Made by a program: the position numbers and the translations under genes
Shown here: positions 24,472 to 33,867 of the stretch, one piece after another
Numbering within the stretch: the first letter of the stretch is position 1
How the letters are laid out: each line of letters begins with the position of its first letter
From: Planctomycetota bacterium
GTDB taxonomy: Bacteria; Planctomycetota; UBA1135; JACQFD01
Direction: 5' to 3'
Length of the DNA stretch: 64,000 nt
Assembly (NCBI GenBank): GCA_016200225.1
Contig: JACQFD010000039.1
Span: 186,001-250,000, forward strand
The notes under the pieces: model-generated
Told to the model about the DNA's origin: nothing
What the model saw: the letters and a program-made list of their open reading frames with translations, nothing else
Database searches by the model: none

Positions 24472-27400
24472 AAAATTCTATCAAATCGCGGACGTCGATT
24501 TTTGTTAAGAAGCGCGACATGCCTTCGGGCATCGCGGAGATGTCGTTGCGGCGTTCGCGCACGTCGGCGGGGGGGATTTCGACGAGCGAGTTGTCGGCTT
24601 TGCGGACTTTAATGATCTTCGCGTCCTCGGATTCGACGCGGCCGGAGAGCACCGTATTGTTATTCAATTCGAAAACCGTCGATTGATAACCGTTGCTGAT
24701 TTTACGATTCGGTTCGACGATCGATTCCAAAATTTGCAATCGGGTCGAGCGCGCCGCGAGGCCGCGCAAATCGGGGCCGACGACGCCGGGATCGTCGTTG
24801 TTCGATTTGTGGCATCGGAGGCACGAAACCGAATTGTTATTTCTAAAAATCCAGTTTCCGCGCGAGGCGTCGCCGCCGTAGAGCGCGTCGAACCAGGGTG
24901 CCAGCTCGGGATCGGCTTTCGCGAGCGCGGCGCGCGAAGGGAAGCGTTCCGCGGTTTTTTCTTTATATTTTTTATCGGCCGCGGCCGCGAATTCGAGGCG
25001 CACTTCGGCCGGAAGAAGTCCGCTTTCGTAACGAGCCGCGAGATCGTTAAATATTGCATTCGCCTCCGGCGTCGCGTCCTGCGCCAATATATCCATTGCG
25101 ATTCGCAACTCGGGCGCGCTCGCCTGCGCGAGCGACGATTTCGCGGCGGCGAGCGCCTCGGCGGGCGAATGTTTACGAATCGCCTCGATCGCCGCGACGC
25201 GCACTTCGAGCGCGGAGTCGGCGAGCGCGCCGCCGAGCCGCGCCGCGAGGTCGGCGGGTTGTAATGCAATGATCGCGCGCATCGCCTCGCCGCGGACTTT
25301 CGCGCCGCGCTTGAGATCCAACAGAAAGTTGCCCGCGGTTTCCAATTGATTGGTAGTTTTATATTGCGCGACCAGTTGCAGCCACGAAATCAAGACGGCG
25401 TCCGGAAACGACTCCATGCCTTTCGACGCGATCTCCTTCGCGAGCGTGGGAAGATACAATTCCGCAGTTTTCTTGGCATCCTCGTCGCGCGCGATCGGCC
25501 GCCATTCTCCCGTGACCGCGTCGCGTGGGGGCGGCGCGTTCCAATGCTTCAAATGTTCGAGCGCTTCGAGCCGAGCGGCCTCCGGCGCGTCCGCCCGCGC
25601 CGCGAGCGCCGCCACCGCGCGCGCCCGGCTCAGGCCGCCCTCCCGCAACGCCGCGCCGAGCGCGCGACGGAGCGTCGGCGGATCTATTAATTTTGGATCG
25701 TTTAATTTGTCCGCGAGTTTCGGGTACGCAGCCGCAACCGGAGGATCGTAGATCGCCCGCGCGGCCTCGAGCGCGACGCGCGGATCGCTATCATTAAGAA
25801 ATGCGGCCGCGCCCGCGTCGCGATCGTGCCGCAAAGCTACAATTGCGGCAATGCGCGCGTGCGGCGACGGGTCCGACGCCATTCTTATCAATCGCTCCGG
25901 CGGAGCGCACGCGGCGAGAGCCATCGAAGCGCCGTGCCGGAGCGCGGGATCGTCTTCTCCCGCTTCGTTCGCGAGCGCGAACAGCGCGTCGGCGGCGTCT
26001 TGGAATTTTAGTTTACTCAAGGCGATGCACGCGGCGAGGCGCACCGGAGCCGCGCCGTCTTTTAATAATTCGACGAGCCGCGGCGCGGCGGCTTGAATCT
26101 TTAGATCCCCCGCGACGCGCGCGGCCTGCAAACGCGCGTCGCCGTCGGCGTTCGAAAGTAAATTTAATAATACAATTTCGTTCTTCCACGTTCCGGCGCG
26201 CGCCGCCATGCCGAGCCCCCAGATTCCGTGGCGGCGGGCGGCCGGGTCCGCGTTCTGCGCGGCGGCCGCCTCCAGCGCGGCGGCGCCGTCGGCGCCGCGC
26301 GCGGCGAGTTCGAACTGCGCCTCCTGCCGGACGCGCTGGTCCGCATTGGATAATAATTTCGCAAGTTCGCCGACGGAACGGCGCTCGAAACCGTCTTTTA
26401 ACAATTGTTGGGTTTCGGCCGCCGCGACGTCGGCTTTCATCGCCGGATGTGTAATTTTATAAATACGCCCCTTACCCGTCGGATCCCAGCCGCCCACCCA
26501 GTCGATAAAATAAAACGCGCCGTCGGGTCCGAAATCGCAGTCGGTCGGGAGCGCGTTCCAAACGAATTTGTCGACGGGTCCGAGTTCGTACGAGGCGCCC
26601 TTCGGTTTTATTGTAAATGTAAATATTCCGCTCCACGCGGGATCGCCCTCGAATTCCACGAGGAAAAAATGATTCTTATAATCCTGCGAGAGGCCCGTGC
26701 CCGGATAATACGTAAGTCCCGCGGGTCCGTTTCCGAGCCACGAAACCGGCGGCACGATGTACGCGGCTTGTCCCGCGAAATGCGGATACCACAATTTCTC
26801 CTCGTTCCACGGTCCGCGCAAATGCGGATCGCCGATCCATTGATAACCATAACGCCATCCGCTGTCGGCGCCTTCGATCACATGCACCCAACGGGCGCGA
26901 TCGCCGCCATCGGAATTGTTATCACCGGTGAACAAGTTTCCGAATTCATCAAATGCGAGTTCCTGCGGATTTCGGAGACCGCGCGCGAATATCTCCAATT
27001 CGCTCCCATCGAGATTACAACGAAGCACCGCGCCCGCCTCCGGCCACTCGACGCGGCCCGAGGGCGTCTCGACGTTTAACGCGCGGTCGCCGCACGAAAA
27101 ATACAATTTTCCGTCGGGTCCCATGCGCAGACCATGCAGATCGTGTCCGAGCATTGCAATGTGCACGCCGTAACCGTGCTGCAGAACTTTGCGTTCCTCG
27201 GCGACGCCGTCGCCGTCGCGGTCGGTCAAAAGCCACAATTTCGGAATGCAAGTATAATAAACGTTTTTGTTACGAACGAGCACGCCCGCGCCAATGCCCG
27301 CCGAAGGCTCGTTGAATCCGTCGGCGAAAATCTTATCTTCGTCGGCGACGCCGTCGCCGTCGGTGTCGCGGATGATGCGGATGCGATCCGTAGCTTTTGA

Positions 27401-27832
27401 ATAATCCGCGAAATGTTCCTTTTCGTGTTTTCTTAATAATTCGACGCGGTCCTCCACGGTGCGCGACGCGAGATCGTCGTCGCACCAATCCATATGTTCG
27501 CGGATGTCGGCGACTCCCTTGTGATGCCGAAACGTCTCCGCTACATAAAAATCTCCGCGATTACTAATCGCGAAGGAAACGGGATTCGCGAGGCGCGGTT
27601 CCGCCGCGAACAGCGAAGCCGCGCATTCTTTCATTAGTTGCATTCGGCCGAGCGCCGCCTTGCCCTCCTCGGATGCCGGAGCGACGTGCGGTTCAAAATC
27701 CCTGTCGTCGCCCGGGCGGGTGGACGCGACGTCCAGATTCGCCGACGGGACGCCGGCGAGCAATGTAAACAATAGAAGAAATCCGCGGATGCGCATGCAT
27801 GCGAGGCTATCCGAAAACACGAGTTTCTTCAT
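24455..27832 (-). CDS. PVC-type membrane-bound dehydrogenase / HEAT / cytochrome c protein
   Basis: A protein of about 1125 residues. A signal sequence lies in MRIRGFLLLFTLLAGVPSA; the Met at 27796 is an alternative start. Residues 80-470 form a six-bladed propeller of the soluble-dehydrogenase type (IISNRGDFYVAE-like blades, DTDGDGVAD, GLRNPQELAFDEFGNLFTGDN, PTDCDFGPDGAFYFIDW). Residues 480-960 are HEAT-like repeats. The C-terminal part is a c-type cytochrome with CLRCH near residue 1004-1008 and a GPDLRGLAAR loop, ending in LIEFLATLK. This order is typical of Planctomycetes and Verrucomicrobia. It is probably a periplasmic oxidoreductase acting on sugars, with electrons leaving through the haem. 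Its stop lies inside the 30-bp repeat. Confidence 0.9.
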   Translation of the reverse strand: MKKLVFSDSLACMRIRGFLLLFTLLAGVPSANLDVASTRPGDDRDFEPHVAPASEEGKAALGRMQLMKECAASLFAAEPRLANPVSFAISNRGDFYVAETFRHHKGVADIREHMDWCDDDLASRTVEDRVELLRKHEKEHFADYSKATDRIRIIRDTDGDGVADEDKIFADGFNEPSAGIGAGVLVRNKNVYYTCIPKLWLLTDRDGDGVAEERKVLQHGYGVHIAMLGHDLHGLRMGPDGKLYFSCGDRALNVETPSGRVEWPEAGAVLRCNLDGSELEIFARGLRNPQELAFDEFGNLFTGDNNSDGGDRARWVHVIEGADSGWRYGYQWIGDPHLRGPWNEEKLWYPHFAGQAAYIVPPVSWLGNGPAGLTYYPGTGLSQDYKNHFFLVEFEGDPAWSGIFTFTIKPKGASYELGPVDKFVWNALPTDCDFGPDGAFYFIDWVGGWDPTGKGRIYKITHPAMKADVAAAETQQLLKDGFERRSVGELAKLLSNADQRVRQEAQFELAARGADGAAALEAAAAQNADPAARRHGIWGLGMAARAGTWKNEIVLLNLLSNADGDARLQAARVAGDLKIQAAAPRLVELLKDGAAPVRLAACIALSKLKFQDAADALFALANEAGEDDPALRHGASMALAACAPPERLIRMASDPSPHARIAAIVALRHDRDAGAAAFLNDSDPRVALEAARAIYDPPVAAAYPKLADKLNDPKLIDPPTLRRALGAALREGGLSRARAVAALAARADAPEAARLEALEHLKHWNAPPPRDAVTGEWRPIARDEDAKKTAELYLPTLAKEIASKGMESFPDAVLISWLQLVAQYKTTNQLETAGNFLLDLKRGAKVRGEAMRAIIALQPADLAARLGGALADSALEVRVAAIEAIRKHSPAEALAAAKSSLAQASAPELRIAMDILAQDATPEANAIFNDLAARYESGLLPAEVRLEFAAAADKKYKEKTAERFPSRAALAKADPELAPWFDALYGGDASRGNWIFRNNNSVSCLRCHKSNNDDPGVVGPDLRGLAARSTRLQILESIVEPNRKISNGYQSTVFELNNNTVLSGRVESEDAKIIKVRKADNSLVEIPPADVRERRNDISAMPEGMSRFLTKIDVRDLIEFLATLK

Positions 27833-28062
27833 CACAGGTTCCGGCCGCCTCCCGTGCCACGTTCTTTGCCGCGAATGATTTACAAAATTATTCGGTCGCG
27901 GACTGCGATTCGTTCAGAACTTCCTGTGAGGCGACCGGTTGAGCGCGTTTCCCGTGGTCGTCCGGCCTCACGGAAAGATTGCATGCAACATCTTCCCCTT
28001 CGAGTATCGTCGTACGCCTGTTTGATCAAAAACCGTCCGAATCGTCAGAGGACCCCCCGTCG

Positions 28063-29613
28063 ATGTGCACAACTATTCGTAAAGAGAGTTTATCTATATT
28101 CGTCATGGCCGCGTTTTGCGGGATTGTTAATTATAAAGTAAACGCGCAGGACCCCCCCGCGTCGAACTGGAGTTCCGAAGTCGTTTATCAGGGCATCAGC
28201 CGTCCCACGAGCCTTGGTTTCACGCCGGACTCCAAATGGATGTTTATTGTATCTAAAGATTCCGGCGAGATCGTCGCGCAGAATCTGAAGGACGGTTACA
28301 CGCAGGGCTCGCCCGTGACCGTGCTCCAGATGTATAATGACGATTATTCCGAAACGGGCATGTACAGCGTCGCCGTCGATCCGTTGTTCGACAACAATCA
28401 TTTCATATATGTCTGCTATACCGGCGGATATTATACTTTTGAAGTCGACCGCCTGCATTTGATAGAAGTCGAAGGCGAGATTCACGCGGATTCGAGAAGA
28501 GTGATTTTCGGCCCGATTCCCGCGCATCAGGCCCACAACGGGGGAATCTTAAAATTCGGTCCCGATGGATTATTATATTTAACCGTCGGCGAGCACGATC
28601 AGCTCGAGTCGCAGGATATTACGAATAGCGGCGGCAAGGTTCTCCGCATGGATCGCGACGGCATTCCGGCGCCGGGGAATCCGTTCTTCGGGCAGGGGGG
28701 CGATTCGTCCCTCGTGTACGCCTACGGTTTTCGGAACTCGTTTGGTATGGCGTTCGACCCGGCGGGCGGCGATTTGTGGCTTTCGGACGTCGGTCCGGAG
28801 CCGCCGGAATATGATGAAGTTAATATTGTAAAAGCCGGACTTAATTATGGATGGCAGTACGGCGCGAGCGGCGGACTCACGGGACCGCAATATTTGCCCG
28901 AACTCGCGGATCCGGCCTGGTGGGCAAACGACTTCGGCAAAATCGAGCCGAACGGCTCGACCGAGATGCCGACGCCGGCCGGGCTCGAATTTGTACACAG
29001 TTGGCGTTATCCATCGGACGTGCTCGGCGACGTGTTCGTCTGGTGGCTCGGCGACGATGAGTTACATCAAATGCGCCGCGGCGGCAGCGCTCTGCAGAAT
29101 GTCGATTATGTCGCGGACGTCGGCGGGCCGGGCGTCCTGACCCCGGGACTCGGCATCGAACTCGCGCCCGACGGTTATTTGTATTATACCAGTTTCTTCT
29201 CGCCGATCGGATTTGTAAACCGCATTAAATATAACGATCCAACGATTCCGCCCGTTCAAGCGGCTCCGCGCGGAAATTTCGGTCCGGGCGGTAATATTCG
29301 ATTTTACTGTTCGGCGGAGCCTCAATTCGCGCCCGAGGGATCGACATTACCATTCCGCGATCGCATGTTTCTATTCATCGGCGGCCTGCTCCAACCGCCC
29401 CTCGACACGCCCTATGGCCAGTTATTGGTGGATCCGAGCGTCGGCGCGTGGGGATCCGTCGATACCTATGGAGTCGTAACGATGGACGTCGCGATCCCCG
29501 ACGATCCGGCCTTGCATGGACTAACATTTTACGCGCAGCCATTTCACTTTTACGGGCCGCAGGGCGGCGAAACGTCCGTTCCGGGTCCGGCGGTGCCGTT
29601 TACGATACAATAG
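28063..29613 (+). CDS. Secreted PQQ-type sugar dehydrogenase with planctomycete C-terminal domain
   Basis: A protein of 516 residues. The signal peptide runs to about residue 29 (IFVMAAFCGIVNYKVNA). Residues 35-390 are a glucose/sorbosone dehydrogenase propeller: SRPTSLGFTPDSKWMF, GMYSVAVDPLFDNNHFIYV, HNGGILKFGPDGLLYLTVGE, YAYGFRNSFGMAFDP, LWLSDVGP. The propeller binds PQQ in known family members. Residues 400-516 are a beta-domain with GLTFYAQ, also seen at the N-terminus of the FG-GAP protein. GAGG lies 11 bases before the ATG. It is divergent from the PVC cytochrome gene over 230 bases, which would suit a shared sugar-oxidation role, though that is inference. Confidence 0.85.
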   Translation: MCTTIRKESLSIFVMAAFCGIVNYKVNAQDPPASNWSSEVVYQGISRPTSLGFTPDSKWMFIVSKDSGEIVAQNLKDGYTQGSPVTVLQMYNDDYSETGMYSVAVDPLFDNNHFIYVCYTGGYYTFEVDRLHLIEVEGEIHADSRRVIFGPIPAHQAHNGGILKFGPDGLLYLTVGEHDQLESQDITNSGGKVLRMDRDGIPAPGNPFFGQGGDSSLVYAYGFRNSFGMAFDPAGGDLWLSDVGPEPPEYDEVNIVKAGLNYGWQYGASGGLTGPQYLPELADPAWWANDFGKIEPNGSTEMPTPAGLEFVHSWRYPSDVLGDVFVWWLGDDELHQMRRGGSALQNVDYVADVGGPGVLTPGLGIELAPDGYLYYTSFFSPIGFVNRIKYNDPTIPPVQAAPRGNFGPGGNIRFYCSAEPQFAPEGSTLPFRDRMFLFIGGLLQPPLDTPYGQLLVDPSVGAWGSVDTYGVVTMDVAIPDDPALHGLTFYAQPFHFYGPQGGETSVPGPAVPFTIQ

Positions 29614-29699
29614 CGGCGCAGGGCGCGGTGCGACCGCGCACCGTTTTCGCGGGAGATCGGGCGCGGTACACTGATTGATTCACCCACCGCCCAACCAGC

Positions 29700-32600
29700 A
29701 TGACAGCAACCGCGACCGTCGACCGCGATTTTATTCTTGGCATTCCCGGATTTCGATTTTCGGATCTGTTTAATCCGACGCGGCTCCGCGATTTAAATGA
29801 TGTATTCGAGCGCCGCATGGCCGCCGAGGATGCGCAGCTTTCCGCGGACTGGTCGGAATATGCGCGCACTCTTGGCGCGGGTATGGATGCTAAGAAAATT
29901 TCGAATTTACTGATTCGAAAAGCGCGCCGGCTTTCGCCGTTTCTCGCGCAATTGTTTCATTGCGAGGCCGAATGGCGCGCGCTCGTAAAACGCTGCGACG
30001 ACGACACGCCGATCTTTCGATTCAAGCGCGACTTCGTGAAACGTCGTGTGCTCTCGCGCTTCAAAGCCGGTGACTCCGTGGGAGACATTGGCACTCTTCG
30101 GGGGGACGTCGCGGCCATTTTCTCGGCCGTCGGCGAGGGGGGAAACCCGGACGACGAGGGAGTGGCTGCGCGCGCCACGCTCGAAGTCCTCGATGTGCGC
30201 GCGCAATTGGCCGGAGCGAAATCGGCGGCGGCGCTGAAAGCCGAGGGGGAGGCCGCGCGCGCCGCGGCGGAAGCGCAAACCGAACTGATTCGCGGGCGGC
30301 TCGCCGCGTCGAAACCGAATTTAATAAAAAACGAGCCCGTGCCGTTTCTCGATTTATTATTAGATATAATCGAACGGTGGGTTTTCGCGCGGCGGCCGGG
30401 CGGCCGCGCGGCGCACGCGGAGGGCTGGCTTTCTTATCAACAGCCGCGAAATCTCGATTATCAAAATCTCGTCGAAATCGACCGCCCGCGCGCCGATCTT
30501 CCGGAATTGTTCGAAGGGCCGCCCGGACACGGGCGCGATCGCGACGGATTTCATTTAACAGATCCGCGATTCGGCGACCGGCGCGTCCTCGGCGAAACGC
30601 ATTATTGTTTACTTTGCCACGATCGCGATAAAGATTCGTGCTCGAAGGGATTCAAAGCGCCGCAGGGCGGTTACGCGCCGAATCCGCTCGGCGTGCCGCT
30701 CGCCGGCTGCCCGCTCGACGAAAAAATATCCGAAATGCATATGTTGCGCCGCGAGGGCGATTCGATCGGCGCGCTCGCGCTTGTTACCATTGACAATCCG
30801 ATGGTTCCGGGAACGGGGCATCGTATTTGTAATGATTGCATGAAGGGATGCATATTCCAAAAGCAGGAGCCTGTTAACATTCCGCAGATCGAGACGGGCG
30901 TCCTGACGGATGTGTTGAATTTACCGTACGGTTTCGAAATGTATGGTTTGCTGACGCGTTGGAATCCGCTCGACGCGCGCCGTCCGTATTTGTTGCCTTA
31001 CAACGGTAAAAACGCGCTCGTCGTCGGTCTCGGGCCGGCCGGTTACACGCTTGCTCATTATCTCGTACGCGACGGTTTCGGCGTCGTGGGCATCGACGGT
31101 CTCAAAATTGAAGCATTGCCGGACGATTTGACGGGCGCCGACGGCCGCACGCCGCGCGCGGTGAAACATTATAAAGATCTCGAGGTCGATCTCGCTTCGC
31201 GGACGCTGATGGGATTCGGCGGCGTGAGCGAATATGGAATCACCGTCCGCTGGGACAAGAATTTTCTAACGGTTATTTACTTAACATTGGCGCGGCACAA
31301 GCATTTTAAGATTTACGGCGGCGTGCGATTCGGCGGCACGGTCACAGTCGAGGACGCGTGGAAACTCGGATTCGACCACGTGGCGATCGCGTCGGGCGCG
31401 GGCAAACCCACCATTGTCGAATTTGAGAATAATTTAATTCGCGGCGTGCGCAAGGCCTCGGATTTTTTGATGGCATTACAATTGACGGGCGCATACCGCC
31501 GCGACTCGCTCGCGAATTTACAAGTGCGCCTCCCCGCGATCGTCATCGGCGGCGGACTGACCGCGATCGACACGGCGACGGAATTATTAGCTTATTATGT
31601 CGTGCAGGTGGAAAAAGTGCTCGAGCGCTACGACGCGCTCGTCGCCGTCGACGGCGAGGCTTCGATTTTACAAATGTACGATGCCGAGGAAAAAGTAATA
31701 TTGATGGAAGCGCTCGCCCACGGGCGCGCGATCCGCGAGGAGCGCGCGAGGGCGTCGGCGGAGTGCCGCGAACCGTCGTTTCAACATTTATTAAATCAAT
31801 GGGGCGGCGCCACGATCGCGTACCGGCGGACGGTGCAGGAGTCGCCGGCGTATCGTTTAAATCACGAGGAAGTGGAGAAGTGTCTTGAAGAGGGCGTGCG
31901 TTTTCTCGAGAAAGTTTCGCCGAAACGCGCGGTCGCCGATGAGTTCGGCGCGGTGCGCGCGATGGAGTTTACAAAAACCGAAGGCGGCGAATCGATAACA
32001 TTGCCGGCGCGCACCGTCTGCGTCGCGGCGGGCACGAGCCCCAACACGACGTACGAGCGCGAACTTCCCGGCGCGTTCGCCGTGGATCCGAAGAAGGGAT
32101 TCTTCAAACCGCACCGCGCGTCGCCCGGCGAAAACGGTAAATATACAGTTGTCCCCGCGGCGCCCGGAGACACGGGCGCGTTTTTCACGTCGCACGAAAG
32201 CGGCGGCCGTATCGTTAGTTATTACGGCGACAACCATCCGAAATACGCGGGTTCGGTCGTGAAAGCGATGGCCTCCGCCCGCGACGGCGCGCCGTTCGTT
32301 TATGAATTGTTCAAGGATGAGATATTAAAGATAAGCGCGGAAGGGCAGCCCGCGCGCGAGAACAGTTGGAAAGCGTTCGCCGCCAAACTCGACGACGCGC
32401 TGCTCGCGAAAGTGGTCGAGGTCAAGCGGCTCACGCCGACGATCATCGAAGTCATCGTTCGCGCGCCGTTCGCAGCGCGCGGATTCCGGCCCGGGCAATT
32501 TTACCGGCTTCAGAATTATGAAACGCGGGCGGAACGCGCGTCCGTCGGCTCCTCGAATGCAATATTAACGATGGAGGGCGTCGCGCTCACCGGCGCGTGG

Positions 32601-33386
32601 AACGATCCCCAGCGCGGATTGTTATCATTAATCATTCTCGAAATGGGCGTGAGCTCGCGCCTTTGTGGAATGTTAAAGCCCGGCGAGCCGGTCGTCGTCA
32701 TGGGCCCGACGGGCGCGCCCACGGAGATTCCGAAGAACGAAACTGTTATTTTATGCGGCGGCGGCCTCGGCAACGCCGTGTTGTTTTCCATCGCGAAAGC
32801 GCTGAAAAACAATCATTGTAAAGTTATCTATTTCGCAGGTTACAAAAAACCCGAGGACGTTTTCAAACGCGACGAAATCGAAGCGGCGACCGATCAGGTC
32901 GTGTGGTCGACCGACATGGCTCCCGCGATCCTTGCCCGCCGTCCGCGCGACCGCGCATTTGTTGGAAACATCGTCCAAGCAATGTTAGCATTCGCGAAGG
33001 GCGACCTCGGCGAAATCGTCGCGCCGCTCTCCGACGCGACCCGCATGATCGTCATCGGCAGCGACCGCATGATGGCGGCCGTCGCGCGCGCGCGCCACGA
33101 GGTTCTGCGGCCGTATCTTAACGAAACACACGCCGGCATCGGTAGTATCAATTCGCCGATGCAATGCATGATGAAGGAAGTGTGCGCGCAATGTTTACAA
33201 AAGCACGTGGATCCCGCGACCGGAAAAGAATCGTTCGTTTTCTCGTGTTTCAATCAGGATCAGCACCTCGATCGCGTCGATTGGAAACATCTCGCGACGC
33301 GCCTCCGGCAAAATACAGTTCAGGAGAAACTAACCAATCGCTGGCTTACGGCCGCGCTCGCGCGCGTGCACATGATTCAATCATGA
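29700..33386 (+). CDS. Single-chain Nfn/GltD-PyrK-like flavoprotein oxidoreductase
   Basis: A protein of 1228 residues. Residues 1-290 are helical and unassigned. Residues 300-390 carry Cys clusters for iron-sulfur centres (YCLLCHDRDKDSC, then RICNDCMKGCIFQ). Residues 430-860 are a GltD-like flavoprotein with FAD motif VGLGPAGYTLA and second dinucleotide motif VIGGGLTAID. Residues 900-1120 are a ferredoxin-reductase/PyrK module (FRPGQFYRLQ, VILCGGGLGNAVLF), ending in a PyrK-type 2Fe-2S cluster site (MQCMMKEVCAQCLQ ... FSCF). The same modules form the two subunits of NfnAB; here they share one chain. A role in NADH/NADPH/ferredoxin electron exchange is likely but the partner is unknown. The ribosome rescue gene overlaps its stop. 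Confidence 0.75.
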   Translation: MTATATVDRDFILGIPGFRFSDLFNPTRLRDLNDVFERRMAAEDAQLSADWSEYARTLGAGMDAKKISNLLIRKARRLSPFLAQLFHCEAEWRALVKRCDDDTPIFRFKRDFVKRRVLSRFKAGDSVGDIGTLRGDVAAIFSAVGEGGNPDDEGVAARATLEVLDVRAQLAGAKSAAALKAEGEAARAAAEAQTELIRGRLAASKPNLIKNEPVPFLDLLLDIIERWVFARRPGGRAAHAEGWLSYQQPRNLDYQNLVEIDRPRADLPELFEGPPGHGRDRDGFHLTDPRFGDRRVLGETHYCLLCHDRDKDSCSKGFKAPQGGYAPNPLGVPLAGCPLDEKISEMHMLRREGDSIGALALVTIDNPMVPGTGHRICNDCMKGCIFQKQEPVNIPQIETGVLTDVLNLPYGFEMYGLLTRWNPLDARRPYLLPYNGKNALVVGLGPAGYTLAHYLVRDGFGVVGIDGLKIEALPDDLTGADGRTPRAVKHYKDLEVDLASRTLMGFGGVSEYGITVRWDKNFLTVIYLTLARHKHFKIYGGVRFGGTVTVEDAWKLGFDHVAIASGAGKPTIVEFENNLIRGVRKASDFLMALQLTGAYRRDSLANLQVRLPAIVIGGGLTAIDTATELLAYYVVQVEKVLERYDALVAVDGEASILQMYDAEEKVILMEALAHGRAIREERARASAECREPSFQHLLNQWGGATIAYRRTVQESPAYRLNHEEVEKCLEEGVRFLEKVSPKRAVADEFGAVRAMEFTKTEGGESITLPARTVCVAAGTSPNTTYERELPGAFAVDPKKGFFKPHRASPGENGKYTVVPAAPGDTGAFFTSHESGGRIVSYYGDNHPKYAGSVVKAMASARDGAPFVYELFKDEILKISAEGQPARENSWKAFAAKLDDALLAKVVEVKRLTPTIIEVIVRAPFAARGFRPGQFYRLQNYETRAERASVGSSNAILTMEGVALTGAWNDPQRGLLSLIILEMGVSSRLCGMLKPGEPVVVMGPTGAPTEIPKNETVILCGGGLGNAVLFSIAKALKNNHCKVIYFAGYKKPEDVFKRDEIEAATDQVVWSTDMAPAILARRPRDRAFVGNIVQAMLAFAKGDLGEIVAPLSDATRMIVIGSDRMMAAVARARHEVLRPYLNETHAGIGSINSPMQCMMKEVCAQCLQKHVDPATGKESFVFSCFNQDQHLDRVDWKHLATRLRQNTVQEKLTNRWLTAALARVHMIQS

Positions 33387-33811
33387 TTCGAGACGTCCCG
33401 ATCGGCGGCGGCATCGCCATCCCCGGCGGCGAAATTAATATTACCTATGCGCGATCCGGAGGTCCCGGAGGGCAGAATGTAAATAAAGTCGCGTCGAAAG
33501 CCGTCTTGAGATTCGCCCTGCGCGATTCGCGCGCGCTGCCGGAGGACTTGAAGAATAGACTATTATTTAAATTGAGCGGAAAACTGACGAACGAAGGCGA
33601 AATTGTCATTTCCGCGTCCGAATACCGCGACGCGCCGAAAAATTTGGAAGCCGCGCTCTCGCGCCTTGAATTCATCATAAAACAAGCGCTGCACGTCCCC
33701 AAACGGCGCCGCGCTACGCGCCCTTCGCGCGGTTCGGTGGAACAGCGGATTAAGAGTAAGAAAGCACGTAGCAACGTGAAGCGGACGCGGGGGATGGGGT
33801 TTGAGGAGTAA
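33383..33811 (+). CDS. arfB: ArfB-like peptidyl-tRNA hydrolase (ribosome rescue)
   Basis: A protein of 142 residues from the ATG at 33383, which overlaps the stop of the oxidoreductase gene (ATGA). The class-I release factor motif GGPGGQNVNK lies near residues 26-35, and the C-terminal tail is very basic (RRRATRPSRGSVEQRIKSK), the part that threads the empty mRNA channel in ArfB/YaeJ. It should release peptides from stalled ribosomes. Length and tail match ArfB rather than PrfH or RF-1/2. Confidence 0.9.
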   Translation: MIRDVPIGGGIAIPGGEINITYARSGGPGGQNVNKVASKAVLRFALRDSRALPEDLKNRLLFKLSGKLTNEGEIVISASEYRDAPKNLEAALSRLEFIIKQALHVPKRRRATRPSRGSVEQRIKSKKARSNVKRTRGMGFEE

Positions 33812-33867
33812 AATCAATATTCCAAAGTCCATGCGCCGCGGCAAAGTCTGCCGATAATTTGCGTCGT

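Noticed and set aside
25801-26454. Plus-strand frame of over 200 codons inside the PVC cytochrome gene
   Set aside because: It is arginine-rich and opposite a gene with HEAT repeats and a complete domain order.
29600-29869. Minus-strand frame upstream of the large flavoprotein gene
   Set aside because: It overlaps the ends of two well-supported plus-strand genes and has no domain.
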